A stretch of 44,605 nucleotides of DNA from an uncultured Aeromonas sp. (GTDB lineage: Bacteria; Pseudomonadota; Gammaproteobacteria; Enterobacterales; Aeromonadaceae): contig CAMFLW010000012.1 of assembly GCA_945957575.1 (NCBI GenBank), positions 1 through 44,605 of the forward strand, in the 5' to 3' direction. The notes under the pieces were generated by a model. It did no database searches. It saw only the letters and a list, made by a program, of their open reading frames with translations, and was not told the DNA's origin. This document shows positions 35,677 through 44,424 of this stretch, in pieces. Made by a program: the position numbers and the translations under genes. Position 1 is the first letter of the stretch. Every line of letters starts with the position of its first letter.

Positions 35677-37224
35677 ATGCGTCTTGAAGTCAGCTGTGAA
35701 GACCGCCTGGGCCTGACCCGGGAACTGCTCGACCGCCTGGTGGAGCACAATATCGATCTGCGCGGCATCGAAATCGATACCTCAGGCATCATCTATCTCA
35801 ACTTTCCCGAGCTGGAGTTCAGTGATTTCCAGCACCTGATGCCGGAGATCCGTCGCATTCCCGGCGTCTACGACGTCAAGACCATCCCTTACATGCCTTC
35901 CGAGCGAGAGCATCACGAGATCGAGGCGCTGCTCAAGGCGCTGCCGGATCTAGTCTTCTCCCTCGACAGCAAGGGCAAGGTGACCCAGGCCAACCAGTCG
36001 GCCCTCACCACCCTCGGTTTGCCGGTGGAGGAGGTGCGCGGCGTGGCGCTCGGCTCGCTGGTCAAGGGCTTCTCCTTCACTCGCTGGCTGGAGGCGAGCG
36101 AGATCAAGCCGCAGACCTGCAAGCTCAGCTTCAATGGCGAAGAATATCTTGCTGACCTGATGCCGCTGTTCGTGGCGGAAGCCCGTGGCAAGCAGGCGCT
36201 GGCGGGTGCCGTGGTGGTGCTCAAGTCTGCCCGTCGGGTCGGCCTGCACTTCAGCGCGCTCCATGCGGTGGAAGTGGGGGGCTTCGAGCATCTGCAGGCC
36301 GAGAGCCCCAAGATGAAAGAAGTGTTGGCGCAGGCTCGCAAACTGGCGATGCAGGACGCGCCGCTGCTGATCGTCGGCGAGACCGGTACCGGCAAGGAGC
36401 TGCTGGCCCGCGCCTGTCACGGTGCCAGCCTGCGCTCCAGCCACCCCTTTATGGCTCTCAACTGCGCCGCCATGCCCGATAACGTAGCCGAGAGTGAGCT
36501 GTTTGGTTATGCCCCCGGCGCCTTTGGCAACAACACCGAGGGCAAGCGCGGTGTGCTGGAGCTGGCCAGTGGCGGCACCCTGATGCTGGACGAGATCGGC
36601 GACATGTCGCCCCATCTGCAGACCAAGTTCTTGCGGGTGCTGCAAGATGGCGTCTTCCGCCGGGTCGGTGACGAGCAGGAGGTGAAGGTCAACGTGCGCT
36701 TTATCTGCACCACCCAGAAGCAGTTGCTGGATCTGGTGCACGAAGGAACCTTCCGCGAGGATCTCTACTATCGCCTCAACGTGCTCAGTCTGGCGCTGCC
36801 CCCCCTGCGCGAGCGCAAGGCAGACATCATGGTGCTGGCCCAGCAGTTTGTCTCCCGCTTTGCCAGCGAGTTGCAGCGACCCCGTCCGCGCTTTACCCGC
36901 AACATGGCCGACTACCTGACCGCCTATCGCTGGCCGGGCAACGTGCGCCAGCTGCGCAACTGTCTCTACCGCGCCATGACCCTGCTGGAAGGGGATGAGC
37001 TGGGGCCCGAGCAGATCGATCTGCCGGTGGCGGCCGATACCGCGCCGCTTATCGACGAGTGGTTCGAGGGCAACCTCGACGATGCGGTGAAGCGCTTCGA
37101 GAGCCAGCTGCTTGCCCGGCTCTATCCCGCCTTCCCGTCGACGCGCCAGCTGGCCAAACGCCTGGGTGTGTCGCATACCGCCATCGCCAACAAGCTGCGG
37201 GAATACGGCATTAGCAAGAAGTGA
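35677..37224 (+). CDS. tyrR: Aromatic amino acid transcriptional regulator TyrR (PhhR)
   Basis: 515 aa regulator of aromatic amino acid metabolism; it binds tyrosine, phenylalanine or ATP and represses or activates at TyrR boxes. It has an ACT domain (1-75, MRLEVSCEDRLGLTRELL), a PAS domain (about 80-190), an AAA+ domain with Walker A GETGTGKE (234-241) and a C-terminal Fis-like helix-turn-helix (TRQLAKRLGVSHTAIANKL). The loop where sigma-54 activators have GAFTGA reads GAFGNN (281-286), so sigma-54 activation is not expected; E. coli TyrR as I recall lacks the loop altogether. The ATG at 35677 follows AGGAAG; a GTG three codons earlier is unlikely. It sits with phhAB, which it probably controls. 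Confidence 0.95.
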   Translation: MRLEVSCEDRLGLTRELLDRLVEHNIDLRGIEIDTSGIIYLNFPELEFSDFQHLMPEIRRIPGVYDVKTIPYMPSEREHHEIEALLKALPDLVFSLDSKGKVTQANQSALTTLGLPVEEVRGVALGSLVKGFSFTRWLEASEIKPQTCKLSFNGEEYLADLMPLFVAEARGKQALAGAVVVLKSARRVGLHFSALHAVEVGGFEHLQAESPKMKEVLAQARKLAMQDAPLLIVGETGTGKELLARACHGASLRSSHPFMALNCAAMPDNVAESELFGYAPGAFGNNTEGKRGVLELASGGTLMLDEIGDMSPHLQTKFLRVLQDGVFRRVGDEQEVKVNVRFICTTQKQLLDLVHEGTFREDLYYRLNVLSLALPPLRERKADIMVLAQQFVSRFASELQRPRPRFTRNMADYLTAYRWPGNVRQLRNCLYRAMTLLEGDELGPEQIDLPVAADTAPLIDEWFEGNLDDAVKRFESQLLARLYPAFPSTRQLAKRLGVSHTAIANKLREYGISKK

Positions 37225-37246
37225 ACTCCGCCTTGCCTGCCCCCAC

Positions 37247-37277
37247 AGAGCCCGTCGCCAGACGGGCTCTTGCGTTT
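37247..37277 (+). terminator. Terminator of tyrR
   Basis: Stem AGAGCCCGTC (37247-37256) with GACGGGCTCT (37261-37270), loop GCCA, followed by TGCGTTT. Located 22 bp after the tyrR stop. Confidence 0.82.
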
Positions 37278-37585
37278 ATTGCCACTGCGCCCGAAAACGA
37301 GGACAGAGGAGAGTCTTGCTTGTTGACCCATAGCCTCTATGGCAGGGAGCGGCAAGAACTGATCTCAATGGATAAGTCGGTGTGTTGCCCGGGAAATGAA
37401 CTTCAGCCTGCTCCAACGCCATGAACTGAGCTGCATGTTGTACATGTCACCGGGAACTATTGCGAGACGAGTGGCAGGGCGGAGGTGCAAGCGGGAAAGT
37501 GGGTGCTGGCGGAACGACGAAGTGAGCGAAGTGACCCTCGTTATGTGCAGCCAATGCCACAGAGGGATGGTGTGAAAAAGCCAAT
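37278..37585. other. Intergenic stretch between tyrR and the terC-type gene
   Basis: About 300 bp between convergent genes. No frame has a ribosome-binding site plus recognisable product, no tRNA-like or repeat structure is seen, and composition is similar to the flanks. I see nothing assignable here. Confidence 0.5.
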
Positions 37586-37655
37586 AAAAAAAAGTGCCAG
37601 TCAGGCTTAACTGACTGGCATTGGCCTGATCGCAAGCGCTTTGATTGCGATCAGG
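37586..37655 (-). terminator. Double hairpin terminator of the terC-type gene
   Basis: Nearest the gene is stem CCTGATCGCAA/TTGCGATCAGG (37625-37635 with 37645-37655). Next comes TGCCAGTCAG/CTGACTGGCA (37595-37604 with 37611-37620), followed on the minus strand by eight U. The second is a classical intrinsic terminator. Confidence 0.9.
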
Positions 37656-37667
37656 CTTGCGATGATT

Positions 37668-38402
37668 TTACGAGCTCTTCTGCCCGTTACTATCGTGATG
37701 ACTGCGCAGGCGGATGTTGATCATCTCCACCACCAGCGAGAAGGCCATGGCGAAGTAGATGTAACCCTTCGGAATGTGCAGATCCATCCCCTCGGCCATC
37801 AGGGCAAAACCCACCAGGGTGAGGAAGGAGAGGGCCAGCATCTTGATGGTGGGGTGGGCATCGACGAAATCACCGATGGATTTGGCGGCGAACATCATGA
37901 TGAAGACGGCAATCATGATGGCCAACACCATTACCGGCACGTGATCGGCCATGCCGACCGCGGTGATCACCGAGTCGAGGCTGAACACTATGTCCAGAAT
38001 GGCGATCTGGATCAAGGTGCTGACAAAGCCCGAGGCCGCTTTGCTGACACTTTCTGGCTCGGCCGCCCCTTCTAGGGTGACGTGGATCTCGTGGGCACTC
38101 TTGCCGATGAGGAACAGGCCCCCCAGCAGCAGGATCAGGTCGCGACCGGAGATGGCTTCACCCAGCACGGTGAACAGCGGATCAGTGAGGCGCATCACCC
38201 AGGCCAGCGAGAGCAGCAGCAGGATCCGGGTACCCATGGCGAGCCCCAGACCCAGAATGCGCGCTTTTTGACGCTGCGCCTCCGGCAGGCGACCTACCAG
38301 GATGGAGATAAAGATGATGTTGTCGATGCCCAGCACGATCTCGAGCAGGGTAAGGGTGGCGAGTGCGACCCAGGCAGAGGGATCAAGAACCCATTCCAGC
38401 AT
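37668..38402 (-). CDS. TerC-family integral membrane protein
   Basis: 244 aa protein with about seven membrane segments of the TerC family, members of which act in metal-ion efflux (notably manganese) or tellurite resistance. The family hallmarks are the acidic intramembrane motifs LEIVLGIDNIIFISIL (near the N-terminus) and DIVFSLDSVITAVG (about residue 130), each with a conserved Asp. The start at 38402 (MLEWVLDPSAW) has AAGG eight bases upstream; seven further residues are possible to 38423 but without a ribosome-binding site. It lacks the CBS and CorC domains of YoaE/YegH-type relatives. It is divergent from the ATP-NAD kinase-like gene. The substrate is unknown. Confidence 0.88.
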   Translation of the reverse strand: MLEWVLDPSAWVALATLTLLEIVLGIDNIIFISILVGRLPEAQRQKARILGLGLAMGTRILLLLSLAWVMRLTDPLFTVLGEAISGRDLILLLGGLFLIGKSAHEIHVTLEGAAEPESVSKAASGFVSTLIQIAILDIVFSLDSVITAVGMADHVPVMVLAIMIAVFIMMFAAKSIGDFVDAHPTIKMLALSFLTLVGFALMAEGMDLHIPKGYIYFAMAFSLVVEMINIRLRSHHDSNGQKSS

Positions 38403-38522
38403 GATTGAACCTTGATTGAACATTGGTTGGAAAATTTAAGCAGCGCATTCTAGCAGGGGCGCCACTGCTTGTCCCAGAGGGGCGAAAAGATAAAAATGGT
38501 GGCCATCGCAAGGGAGGCAGGC

Positions 38523-39638
38523 ATGTTTCGATTAGGGTTTATCATTAATCCGGTCGCCGGGATTGGCGGCGCAGTGGGTCTCAAGGGCAGTGACGGTGTG
38601 GTGGACGAGGCGCTGGCCCGTGGTGCTGTGCCCAGAGCGCAGGCGCGGGCGCGGCAAGCCTTGTTGCCACTGTGCGAGTTGACGGCGCCGTTTGAGGTGC
38701 TGACGGTGGCGGGATCGATGGGGGAGACGGTAGCCCGATCTCTGGGATTGCCCTGTCGCGTCATCTATCAGCCGACCGGGGAGCGTACCTCGGCCGATGA
38801 TACTCGCCACGCCGCCGAACTGATGCGCGAAGCCGGGGTCGATCTGCTGCTGTTTGCCGGTGGTGATGGCACGGCGCGGGATATTTGCGCCGCGGTGGGG
38901 GAGTCCTGCCATGTGCTCGGTATTCCGGCGGGGTGCAAGATCCACTCCGGCGTCTACGGGGTGACGCCCGCCGCCAGCGGGCGGGTGGTGGCACGGATGA
39001 TCGCCGGTGAACTGCTCAGCCTGATCGACGCCGAGGTGCGCGATATCGACGAAGAGGCGTTTCGCGCGGGCAAGGTGCGGGCCCGCCACTACGGCCAGTT
39101 GCTGGTGCCCGGCGATCTGCGTTATGTGCAGGCGGTCAAGCAGGGGGGCAAGGAGTCCGAGGAGCTGGTGCTGGCGGATCTGGCGGCCGGTGTGGTGGAG
39201 CAGATGGCGCCCGATACCCTCTATCTGATGGGCTCCGGCAGCACGGTGGCAGCCTGTATGGCAGAGCTGGGTCTGGAAAATACTCTGCTCGGTGTGGATC
39301 TGGTGGAAAATGGCCGACTGATCGGGCAGGATCTCAGCGCCGCCGAGATCCTGACCCGGATCCGCGGCCATCGCTGCCGACTGATCATTACCCTGATCGG
39401 CGGACAGGGACATCTGTTCGGGCGCGGAAATCAGCAATTGAGTCCAGAGGTGATTCGCTGTGTCGGGCTGGAGAACATCCAGGTGCTGGCAACCAAGAGC
39501 AAGCTGGCTTCCCTTCAGGGGAGACCACTCCTGGTCGATACCGATGATCCGCAATTAAACCGGGCGTTGCGTGGTTATCTACGAATAACCACGGGATACA
39601 AGGATCAGGTCATCTACCCGGTGGCCAACCCGGACTAG
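38523..39638 (+). CDS. ATP-NAD kinase-like family protein
   Basis: 371 aa protein of the NAD-kinase/diacylglycerol-kinase-like superfamily, close to the group annotated as ATP-NAD kinase family or AcoX-like. The nucleotide-binding hallmark is FAGGDGTARD (GGDGT at 113-117). The N-terminus LGFIINPVAGIGGAVGLKGSDG is typical of this subgroup, with an insertion before GGDGT. Start at 38523 with GGAGG upstream. True NAD kinase (NadK) is a different, shorter protein, so catalytic activity on NAD is not assured. It is followed after about 100 bp by the YfcL-like gene in the same direction. Confidence 0.85.
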   Translation: MFRLGFIINPVAGIGGAVGLKGSDGVVDEALARGAVPRAQARARQALLPLCELTAPFEVLTVAGSMGETVARSLGLPCRVIYQPTGERTSADDTRHAAELMREAGVDLLLFAGGDGTARDICAAVGESCHVLGIPAGCKIHSGVYGVTPAASGRVVARMIAGELLSLIDAEVRDIDEEAFRAGKVRARHYGQLLVPGDLRYVQAVKQGGKESEELVLADLAAGVVEQMAPDTLYLMGSGSTVAACMAELGLENTLLGVDLVENGRLIGQDLSAAEILTRIRGHRCRLIITLIGGQGHLFGRGNQQLSPEVIRCVGLENIQVLATKSKLASLQGRPLLVDTDDPQLNRALRGYLRITTGYKDQVIYPVANPD

Positions 39639-39737
39639 GACGCCAAGGACGCTGCTGGCCTGGCGCCAGAGAGCTGCAATCAACCGGATTGCGGTTCCAT
39701 ACCCCCGAATTTTTTGCCGCAAATGAGGCTGCGTTAC

Positions 39738-40016
39738 ATGACGATTCACGATTTTGAGCACAAGTTGTTGGAACTGATCGACGGCATGGTCGCCACCGCG
39801 ACCGACGATGAGCTGTTTGCGGGGGGTTACCTGCGAGGTCATATCTCATTGGCCGTTGCCCGGGCCGAGCTGGAGGGCAAGACCCTGGTGCGGGACGTCA
39901 AGAGCTATGTGCTGCGCAGCCTCAACGAGGCGATCTTGCAAGGTGAGCTCTCGGAAGAGGATGAGAAACTGGTGCAGGCGATGTGGATTCGTTTGCAGCA
40001 AGACGCAGAAGCTTGA
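39738..40016 (+). CDS. yfcL: YfcL-like small protein
   Basis: 92 aa protein resembling E. coli YfcL (same length), of unknown function. Conserved features are LIDGMVATATDDELFAGGYL, then RGHISLAVARAELEG and a C-terminal helix EEDEKLVQAMWIRL; the protein looks fully helical and soluble. The start at 39738 (MTIHDFEHKLLELIDG) has GAGG eight bases upstream. In E. coli, as I recall, yfcL lies beside mnmC and fabB; here it is about 27 kb away from them. Confidence 0.85.
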   Translation: MTIHDFEHKLLELIDGMVATATDDELFAGGYLRGHISLAVARAELEGKTLVRDVKSYVLRSLNEAILQGELSEEDEKLVQAMWIRLQQDAEA

Positions 40017-40113
40017 TCAGATACACAATTCAAACAGAAGTTTGAGTTTATTCTTCTCTGAAGTTAGTGAAAGGTTAATAATAAGTTTCGCCTTTTGTTT
40101 CAGGGATTAAACT

Positions 40114-41778
40114 ATGGCCTCCTCCTCACGCATTGCCAATAAACTGCCGCTCGAGATGCTCTATCACTGGGAGCGGCAGTGTCCTGATCGAACCTACCTG
40201 CGTCAAACCATCAACCGCGAATATGTCGATTTCACCTGGGGTGAAGTGGCCGATGAAGCGCGGCGGATGGTGTCGGCCTTGCGTCACCTTGGTCTGGTGG
40301 CCGGTGACAAGGTGGCGCTGCTCTCCAAGAACTGCGCCCAGTGGTTTATCGCCGATCTGGCGATGCAGATGGGACAGTATGTGAGCGTGCCCATCTATCC
40401 GACTGCCAATGTCGATACCATCGAATATGTGCTGCGCCACAGCGAGGCCAAGGCGATCTTCGTTGGCAAGCTGGATGACTGGAAGAGTCAGGAGGCTGGC
40501 GTACCCGTCGCTCTGCTGCGTATCGCTTTCCCCTATGACACCATGCCAGCCAGCCACCAGTGGGACGATCTGCTGGAAGCGCACGAGCCGATCCCTGACA
40601 GCCCGGTGCAGGCGCCGGACTCCCTGCTGAGTCTGGTCTACACCTCCGGCAGTACCGGCAAACCGAAGGGGGCCATGTTGAGTGTCGAGCGTTACGCCTG
40701 GTCGTGCGAAAAGCTGGTGGAGACGGTGAGCCTGACCCAAGCCGATCGGGGCTTCTCCTACCTGCCGCTGGCCCATATTACCGAGCGGGTCTACATCTAC
40801 GGCGGCAGCCTCTATGGCGGTGCCACCATCGCGTTCCCCGAATCCCTCGACACCTTTATCGAAGACGTCAAACGCTGCCGTCCCACCGTCTTTATCTCGG
40901 TGCCACGGCTGTGGGCCATGTTCCGCATCAAGATCCACGAGAAGCTGCCCCAGCACAAACTGGAGTTGCTGCTCAAGATCCCGCTTATCTCCGGCCTTAT
41001 CAAACGCAAGCTGCAAAAGGGGCTGGGGCTGGATCAGGCCCGGGTACTTGGCTGCGGCTCCGCGCCAGTCTCCCCTGCGCTGCTTGAGTGGTATCTGAGC
41101 ATCGGTCTCAAGGTGACCGAAGCGTGGGGCATGACCGAGAACCATGCATTTTCTACCATCAACTACCCGTTTCGCGCCGACAAGATCGGCACCGTCGGCA
41201 AGGCGGGGCCCGGGGTGACCATCAAGATCTCCGACGAGGGGGAGATCCTCTGCCGCTGCGAAGGGATGATGCTGGGCTACTACAAGGATCCCGAGCACAG
41301 CGCCGAGGCCATCGATGCAGACGGGTGGCTCCACACCGGTGACATGGGCAAGCTGGACAGGGAGGGGTATCTCACCATTACCGGCCGGATGAAGGATGTG
41401 TTCAAGACCGCCAAGGGCAAGTATGTGGCGCCGGTGCCCATCGAGGGGCTGCTGGGGCAGGAGCCCATTATCGAGCAGCTCTGCGTGATTGGTTACGGCA
41501 TGCCCCAGCCCATCGCGCTGGTGCAGCTGGCCGAGAGCGCAGCCAAAGGAAATCGGGATGAGGTCGTGGCCAGGCTGGAGGCCGCGCGGGTGCGGGTCAA
41601 CGACCAGCTGGAGTCCCACGCCAAGATCCGCGGCATTCTGGTGGTGAAAACCCCCTGGAATATCGAGAACGGCGTGCTGACTCCCACCATGAAGATCAAG
41701 CGCCACCTGCTGGAGCACAAATATGCCCATGTCGGGGATCGCTGGCCCTCATCGCAAGTGGTGGTGTGGGAGGAGTAA
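40114..41778 (+). CDS. AMP-binding long-chain acyl-CoA synthetase-like protein
   Basis: 554 aa member of the ANL adenylate-forming superfamily, closest in pattern to long-chain fatty acid-CoA ligases of the FAA1/FadD15 type. It activates a carboxylic acid with ATP and transfers it to CoA. The P-loop YTSGSTGKPKG is at 176-186; SYLPLAHITERVYIY and EAWGMTEN (motif A5) follow. GWLHTGDMGKLDREGYLTITGRMKD carries the hinge, and a C-terminal lysine region (NGVLTPTMKIKR) completes the fold. The specific acid substrate is not evident. Start ATG at 40114 with AGGGA upstream. The preceding 97 bp are AT-rich and probably hold its promoter. Confidence 0.88.
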   Translation: MASSSRIANKLPLEMLYHWERQCPDRTYLRQTINREYVDFTWGEVADEARRMVSALRHLGLVAGDKVALLSKNCAQWFIADLAMQMGQYVSVPIYPTANVDTIEYVLRHSEAKAIFVGKLDDWKSQEAGVPVALLRIAFPYDTMPASHQWDDLLEAHEPIPDSPVQAPDSLLSLVYTSGSTGKPKGAMLSVERYAWSCEKLVETVSLTQADRGFSYLPLAHITERVYIYGGSLYGGATIAFPESLDTFIEDVKRCRPTVFISVPRLWAMFRIKIHEKLPQHKLELLLKIPLISGLIKRKLQKGLGLDQARVLGCGSAPVSPALLEWYLSIGLKVTEAWGMTENHAFSTINYPFRADKIGTVGKAGPGVTIKISDEGEILCRCEGMMLGYYKDPEHSAEAIDADGWLHTGDMGKLDREGYLTITGRMKDVFKTAKGKYVAPVPIEGLLGQEPIIEQLCVIGYGMPQPIALVQLAESAAKGNRDEVVARLEAARVRVNDQLESHAKIRGILVVKTPWNIENGVLTPTMKIKRHLLEHKYAHVGDRWPSSQVVVWEE

Positions 41779-41804
41779 TTCCCGCATTTTCCACATCGCG
41801 ACAA

Positions 41805-41838
41805 ACAACAACGGCCCTTGATGGGCCGCTGTTGTGTT
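41805..41838 (+). terminator. Terminator of the acyl-CoA synthetase gene
   Basis: Stem ACAACAACGGCCC with GGGCCGCTGTTGT (41805-41817 and 41823-41835, one mismatch), loop TTGAT, followed by TTGGGG. A weak T tract but a stable stem. Confidence 0.7.
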
Positions 41839-41842
41839 TGGG

Positions 41843-41880
41843 GCATCTCACTTGCCGCATTTGGCAGGCAAGTGAGATGC
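41843..41880. terminator. 14-bp perfect inverted repeat between convergent genes
   Basis: GCATCTCACTTGCC (41843-41856) pairs with GGCAAGTGAGATGC (41867-41880), loop of ten. It ends ten bases from the stop of the minus-strand PLP enzyme gene and probably ends that transcript. Confidence 0.65.
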
Positions 41881-41890
41881 GTGTTCCCGG

Positions 41891-43054
41891 TTAGATCTGT
41901 ACCAGCGCGGCGGCCAGATCGGCGATCAGATCGTCGGCATCTTCCACCCCGATGCTGAAGCGGATGAGGTCGTCATTGACCCCGGCGGCGAGACGGCTCG
42001 CCTCGTCCATGGCGGCGTGAGTGGTACTGGCAGGATGGCAGGCCAGACTCTCGAGATCCCCCAGACTCACCGCCTGCACGAACAGCTGCAGGTTGTCTAG
42101 CAGGGTGGCGCAGCGCTCAAACCCTCCTTCAAGTTCAATGCTCACCATGCCGCCAAAACCGCTGGCGAAGGCACCGAGGGCATCGTGGCCCGAATGGCTG
42201 GCCAGCCCCGGGTAGATCACCTTCTTCACCGCCGGATGGGCGGCCAGAAACTCGGCCACCTTCTGCGCATTGTGCAGATGGGCATCCATCCGCAGCGGCA
42301 GGGTCTTGACCCCGCGCTGCAGCAGGTAGGCCTCCTGCGGGCCGATGGGGGAGCCGATATGCTTGAGGGCCACGGTGCGGATGGACTTCATCAGGGCGTG
42401 AGAGCCTGCCACCACCCCGGCGATGATGTCGCCGTGGCCGCCCAGATATTTGGTGCCGCTGTGCATCACCACATCGACCCCGAGCTCCAGCGGGCGCAGC
42501 AGGTAGGGGGTGAGGAAGGTGTTGTCACACACTGTGATGGCGCCCACCTTGCGGGCCGCTTCCACCACCAGCCGCGGATCCACCACCTTGAGGGTGGGGT
42601 TGGTCAGGGTTTCGAACAGTACCACCTTGGTGGCGGGGCGGATGTTGGCCAGCAGATCGCGATCGCTCTCGTAGGCGGTGACCTTGATGCCTGCGCGGCT
42701 GAAGGTTTGCTTGAGGAAGGCATCGGTGCCGCCGTAGAGCGGGCCGATATAGGCCACCTCATCACCGCTGTCGGCCAGCGCATACATGATGGCGCTCACC
42801 GCTGCCATACCGCTCGCCACCACCAGCGCTTCATCGGCACCTTCAAGCGCCGCCAGTTTCTGTTCAAGCTCGGCGGTGGTGGGGTTGCCAAAGCGGCTGT
42901 AGATAAAGCCGGGGGCCTGACCTGCAAAGCGCTCCTTGCCCGCCTGGGCGTTGAAGTAGCTGAAGGTGCTGCTCTGGTAGAGCGGGGTGGTGAGGGCGCC
43001 GGTCTGGGGATCGATCCGCTGGCCGCTGTGTACGCTCATGGTCTTGAATTTCAT
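41891..43054 (-). CDS. Cys/Met metabolism PLP-dependent enzyme (cystathionine gamma-lyase/synthase-like)
   Basis: 387 aa fold-type I PLP enzyme of the trans-sulfuration family. The PLP lysine is Lys202 in [13 protein letters not shown], Asp178 in CDNTFLTPY contacts the pyridine nitrogen, and [20 protein letters not shown] plus ASGMAAVSA are family blocks. The position that is Cys in methionine gamma-lyases (the YGCT-type motif) reads GPLYGGT, so Gly109 replaces it; this argues against a classical methionine gamma-lyase. It could be a cystathionine gamma-lyase, gamma-synthase or another C-S lyase. The start at 43054 has CGGAG upstream; a long upstream extension of the frame is not conserved. 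It lies downstream of the 2OG oxygenase gene on the same strand. Confidence 0.87.
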   Translation of the reverse strand: MKFKTMSVHSGQRIDPQTGALTTPLYQSSTFSYFNAQAGKERFAGQAPGFIYSRFGNPTTAELEQKLAALEGADEALVVASGMAAVSAIMYALADSGDEVAYIGPLYGGTDAFLKQTFSRAGIKVTAYESDRDLLANIRPATKVVLFETLTNPTLKVVDPRLVVEAARKVGAITVCDNTFLTPYLLRPLELGVDVVMHSGTKYLGGHGDIIAGVVAGSHALMKSIRTVALKHIGSPIGPQEAYLLQRGVKTLPLRMDAHLHNAQKVAEFLAAHPAVKKVIYPGLASHSGHDALGAFASGFGGMVSIELEGGFERCATLLDNLQLFVQAVSLGDLESLACHPASTTHAAMDEASRLAAGVNDDLIRFSIGVEDADDLIADLAAALVQI

Positions 43055-43068
43055 CGTGTTGCTCCGTG

Positions 43069-43163
43069 ATGGCCAGGCTCTGGCCATGACTTGTTTTGTT
43101 GTTCGTTGCTTGTTGTTTTTGTCAGCGCGGGTATATCCATGCGGCTTGTGGCTTGTGCATATA
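43069..43163 (-). other. Intergenic stem-loops between the oxygenase and PLP enzyme genes
   Basis: Two dyads in the 133-bp gap: ATGGCCAG/CTGGCCAT with loop GCT (43069-43087) and GGGTATAT/ATATACCC with a 22-base loop (about 43126-43163). Neither has a U run in the minus direction. They could be RNA-level control of the second gene. Confidence 0.5.
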
Positions 43164-43187
43164 CCCGGCTGCGGATCTCTGCGCTGC

Positions 43188-44225
43188 TTAGGCCGGTATC
43201 GCTTCGCTCTCTGTGCGCGGGAGGCGAGCGGGTTCCCCATAGTGACGCGCCGCCACGTCCGGGTGGGAGCGCAGCCGCCCTTTCAACACGTTCTCCCCAA
43301 CCTGATAGAAGAGCGGGTTGGTCGGGTCACTCTCCGGCCCTTTCGCCTGCGCGGCCAGCTTGGGGGAGAGGCTGAGCAGTGGCACGGTGGCATCGAGCCG
43401 CGCCGCCATAAAGAAGGCGCAGGAGAGGCGCGATACGCCGGGCGGCGGGCTCACCACCCGATGCAGGGTCGCCTTGAGATAGCCGTTGGAGGCCAGCTCC
43501 AGCAGCTCGCCGATATTGACCACCAGCGCCCCCGGCAGGGGCGGTGCGGAGATCCAGCCGTCGGCCGTCTCGACCTCAAGCCCCGAGTGATTGTCCTGCA
43601 TCACCAGCGTCAGGTAGCCGGGATCTTTGTGGGCGCCAACCCCCTGACTGCTGCTACCCGCCTCTTGCCCCGGGTAGTGAATGAGCTTCATGTGCTGGTA
43701 GGGGGCGCCGCGAATACTGTCGTCAAACACGTGGGCCGGTTGCTCCAGCACCTCGGCAAAAGCGGCCAGCAGGGTGAGGGTGATATCGCTCAGCCGATCC
43801 TGCCACGCCAGCAGATGAGCTTTCATCTCTGGCAAGGCGGCCGGCCACTGGTTGGGGCCGATCAGCCGCTGCCAGGGTTCACGGATCTGCGCCACAGGCA
43901 GAGCCTGCGCCTCATTCATGATATCGAACTGCTCTCGCAGATCCGGCCGCTGGCGGGTCAGCTCGGCACCGACCCGGTTGTAGCCGCGAAAGTGGGGGCT
44001 GTTGACCATCTGCACCGCCAGCTTCTCCTGCTCCGGCAGGGCAAAGAAGCGCTCTGCCAGCGCCAGGGTCTCTAGCATCTCAACCTTGCTCAAGCCGTGG
44101 CCGACCAGATAGAAAAAGCCCACATCGCGGGCGGCCGCGGCCAGCCTGGCCAGCATAGGGCGACGCACCTCGGGTGCCCCGTTGAGGGCAGCCAGATCGA
44201 TGATCGGCAGTGGTGAATGTTCCAT
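43188..44225 (-). CDS. 2-oxoglutarate/Fe(II)-dependent oxygenase, isopenicillin N synthase-like
   Basis: 345 aa non-heme iron oxygenase with the DIOX_N domain at the N-terminus (PIIDLAAL, GFFYLVGHGL) and the 2OG-FeII_Oxy domain at the C-terminus. The facial triad is His199 and Asp201 (GAHKDPGYLTL) and His255 (TLHRVVSP), and Arg266/Ser268 in SRLS is the RxS motif binding 2-oxoglutarate. The substrate is unknown. The start at 44225 (MEHSPLPIIDL) has AGGAGG five bases upstream. It is the first gene of a probable two-gene unit with the PLP lyase. No beta-lactam biosynthesis genes are nearby, so a true isopenicillin N synthase is unlikely. Confidence 0.88.
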   Translation of the reverse strand: MEHSPLPIIDLAALNGAPEVRRPMLARLAAAARDVGFFYLVGHGLSKVEMLETLALAERFFALPEQEKLAVQMVNSPHFRGYNRVGAELTRQRPDLREQFDIMNEAQALPVAQIREPWQRLIGPNQWPAALPEMKAHLLAWQDRLSDITLTLLAAFAEVLEQPAHVFDDSIRGAPYQHMKLIHYPGQEAGSSSQGVGAHKDPGYLTLVMQDNHSGLEVETADGWISAPPLPGALVVNIGELLELASNGYLKATLHRVVSPPPGVSRLSCAFFMAARLDATVPLLSLSPKLAAQAKGPESDPTNPLFYQVGENVLKGRLRSHPDVAARHYGEPARLPRTESEAIPA

Positions 44226-44424
44226 GTGCACCTCCTCACTCTTTCGTTATCTCTGGCGCCATCTCTTCTGCTGCCTCTGGTGCGGGCAGGCTTGATGAGC
44301 GGCAAACGGGATGGCGCGACAGTGTGGCGGTATGCGCAGCGGTGTGGCGCCATCTGGAATGAAGGGGATGCTACTGTTCGGTGTTATAAGACGGAAACAA
44401 CAAATTATTCTTAGTTATATATAA

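Noticed and set aside
40126-41730. A 534-codon minus-strand open frame across the acyl-CoA synthetase gene
   Set aside because: Antisense shadow with no recognisable family and no ribosome-binding site.
41891-43054. Methionine gamma-lyase assignment
   Set aside because: The diagnostic active-site cysteine is replaced by glycine (GPLYGGT), so only the broader family is named.
43188-44225. True isopenicillin N synthase
   Set aside because: No ACV synthetase or other beta-lactam genes are nearby; the fold is shared by many unrelated oxygenases.
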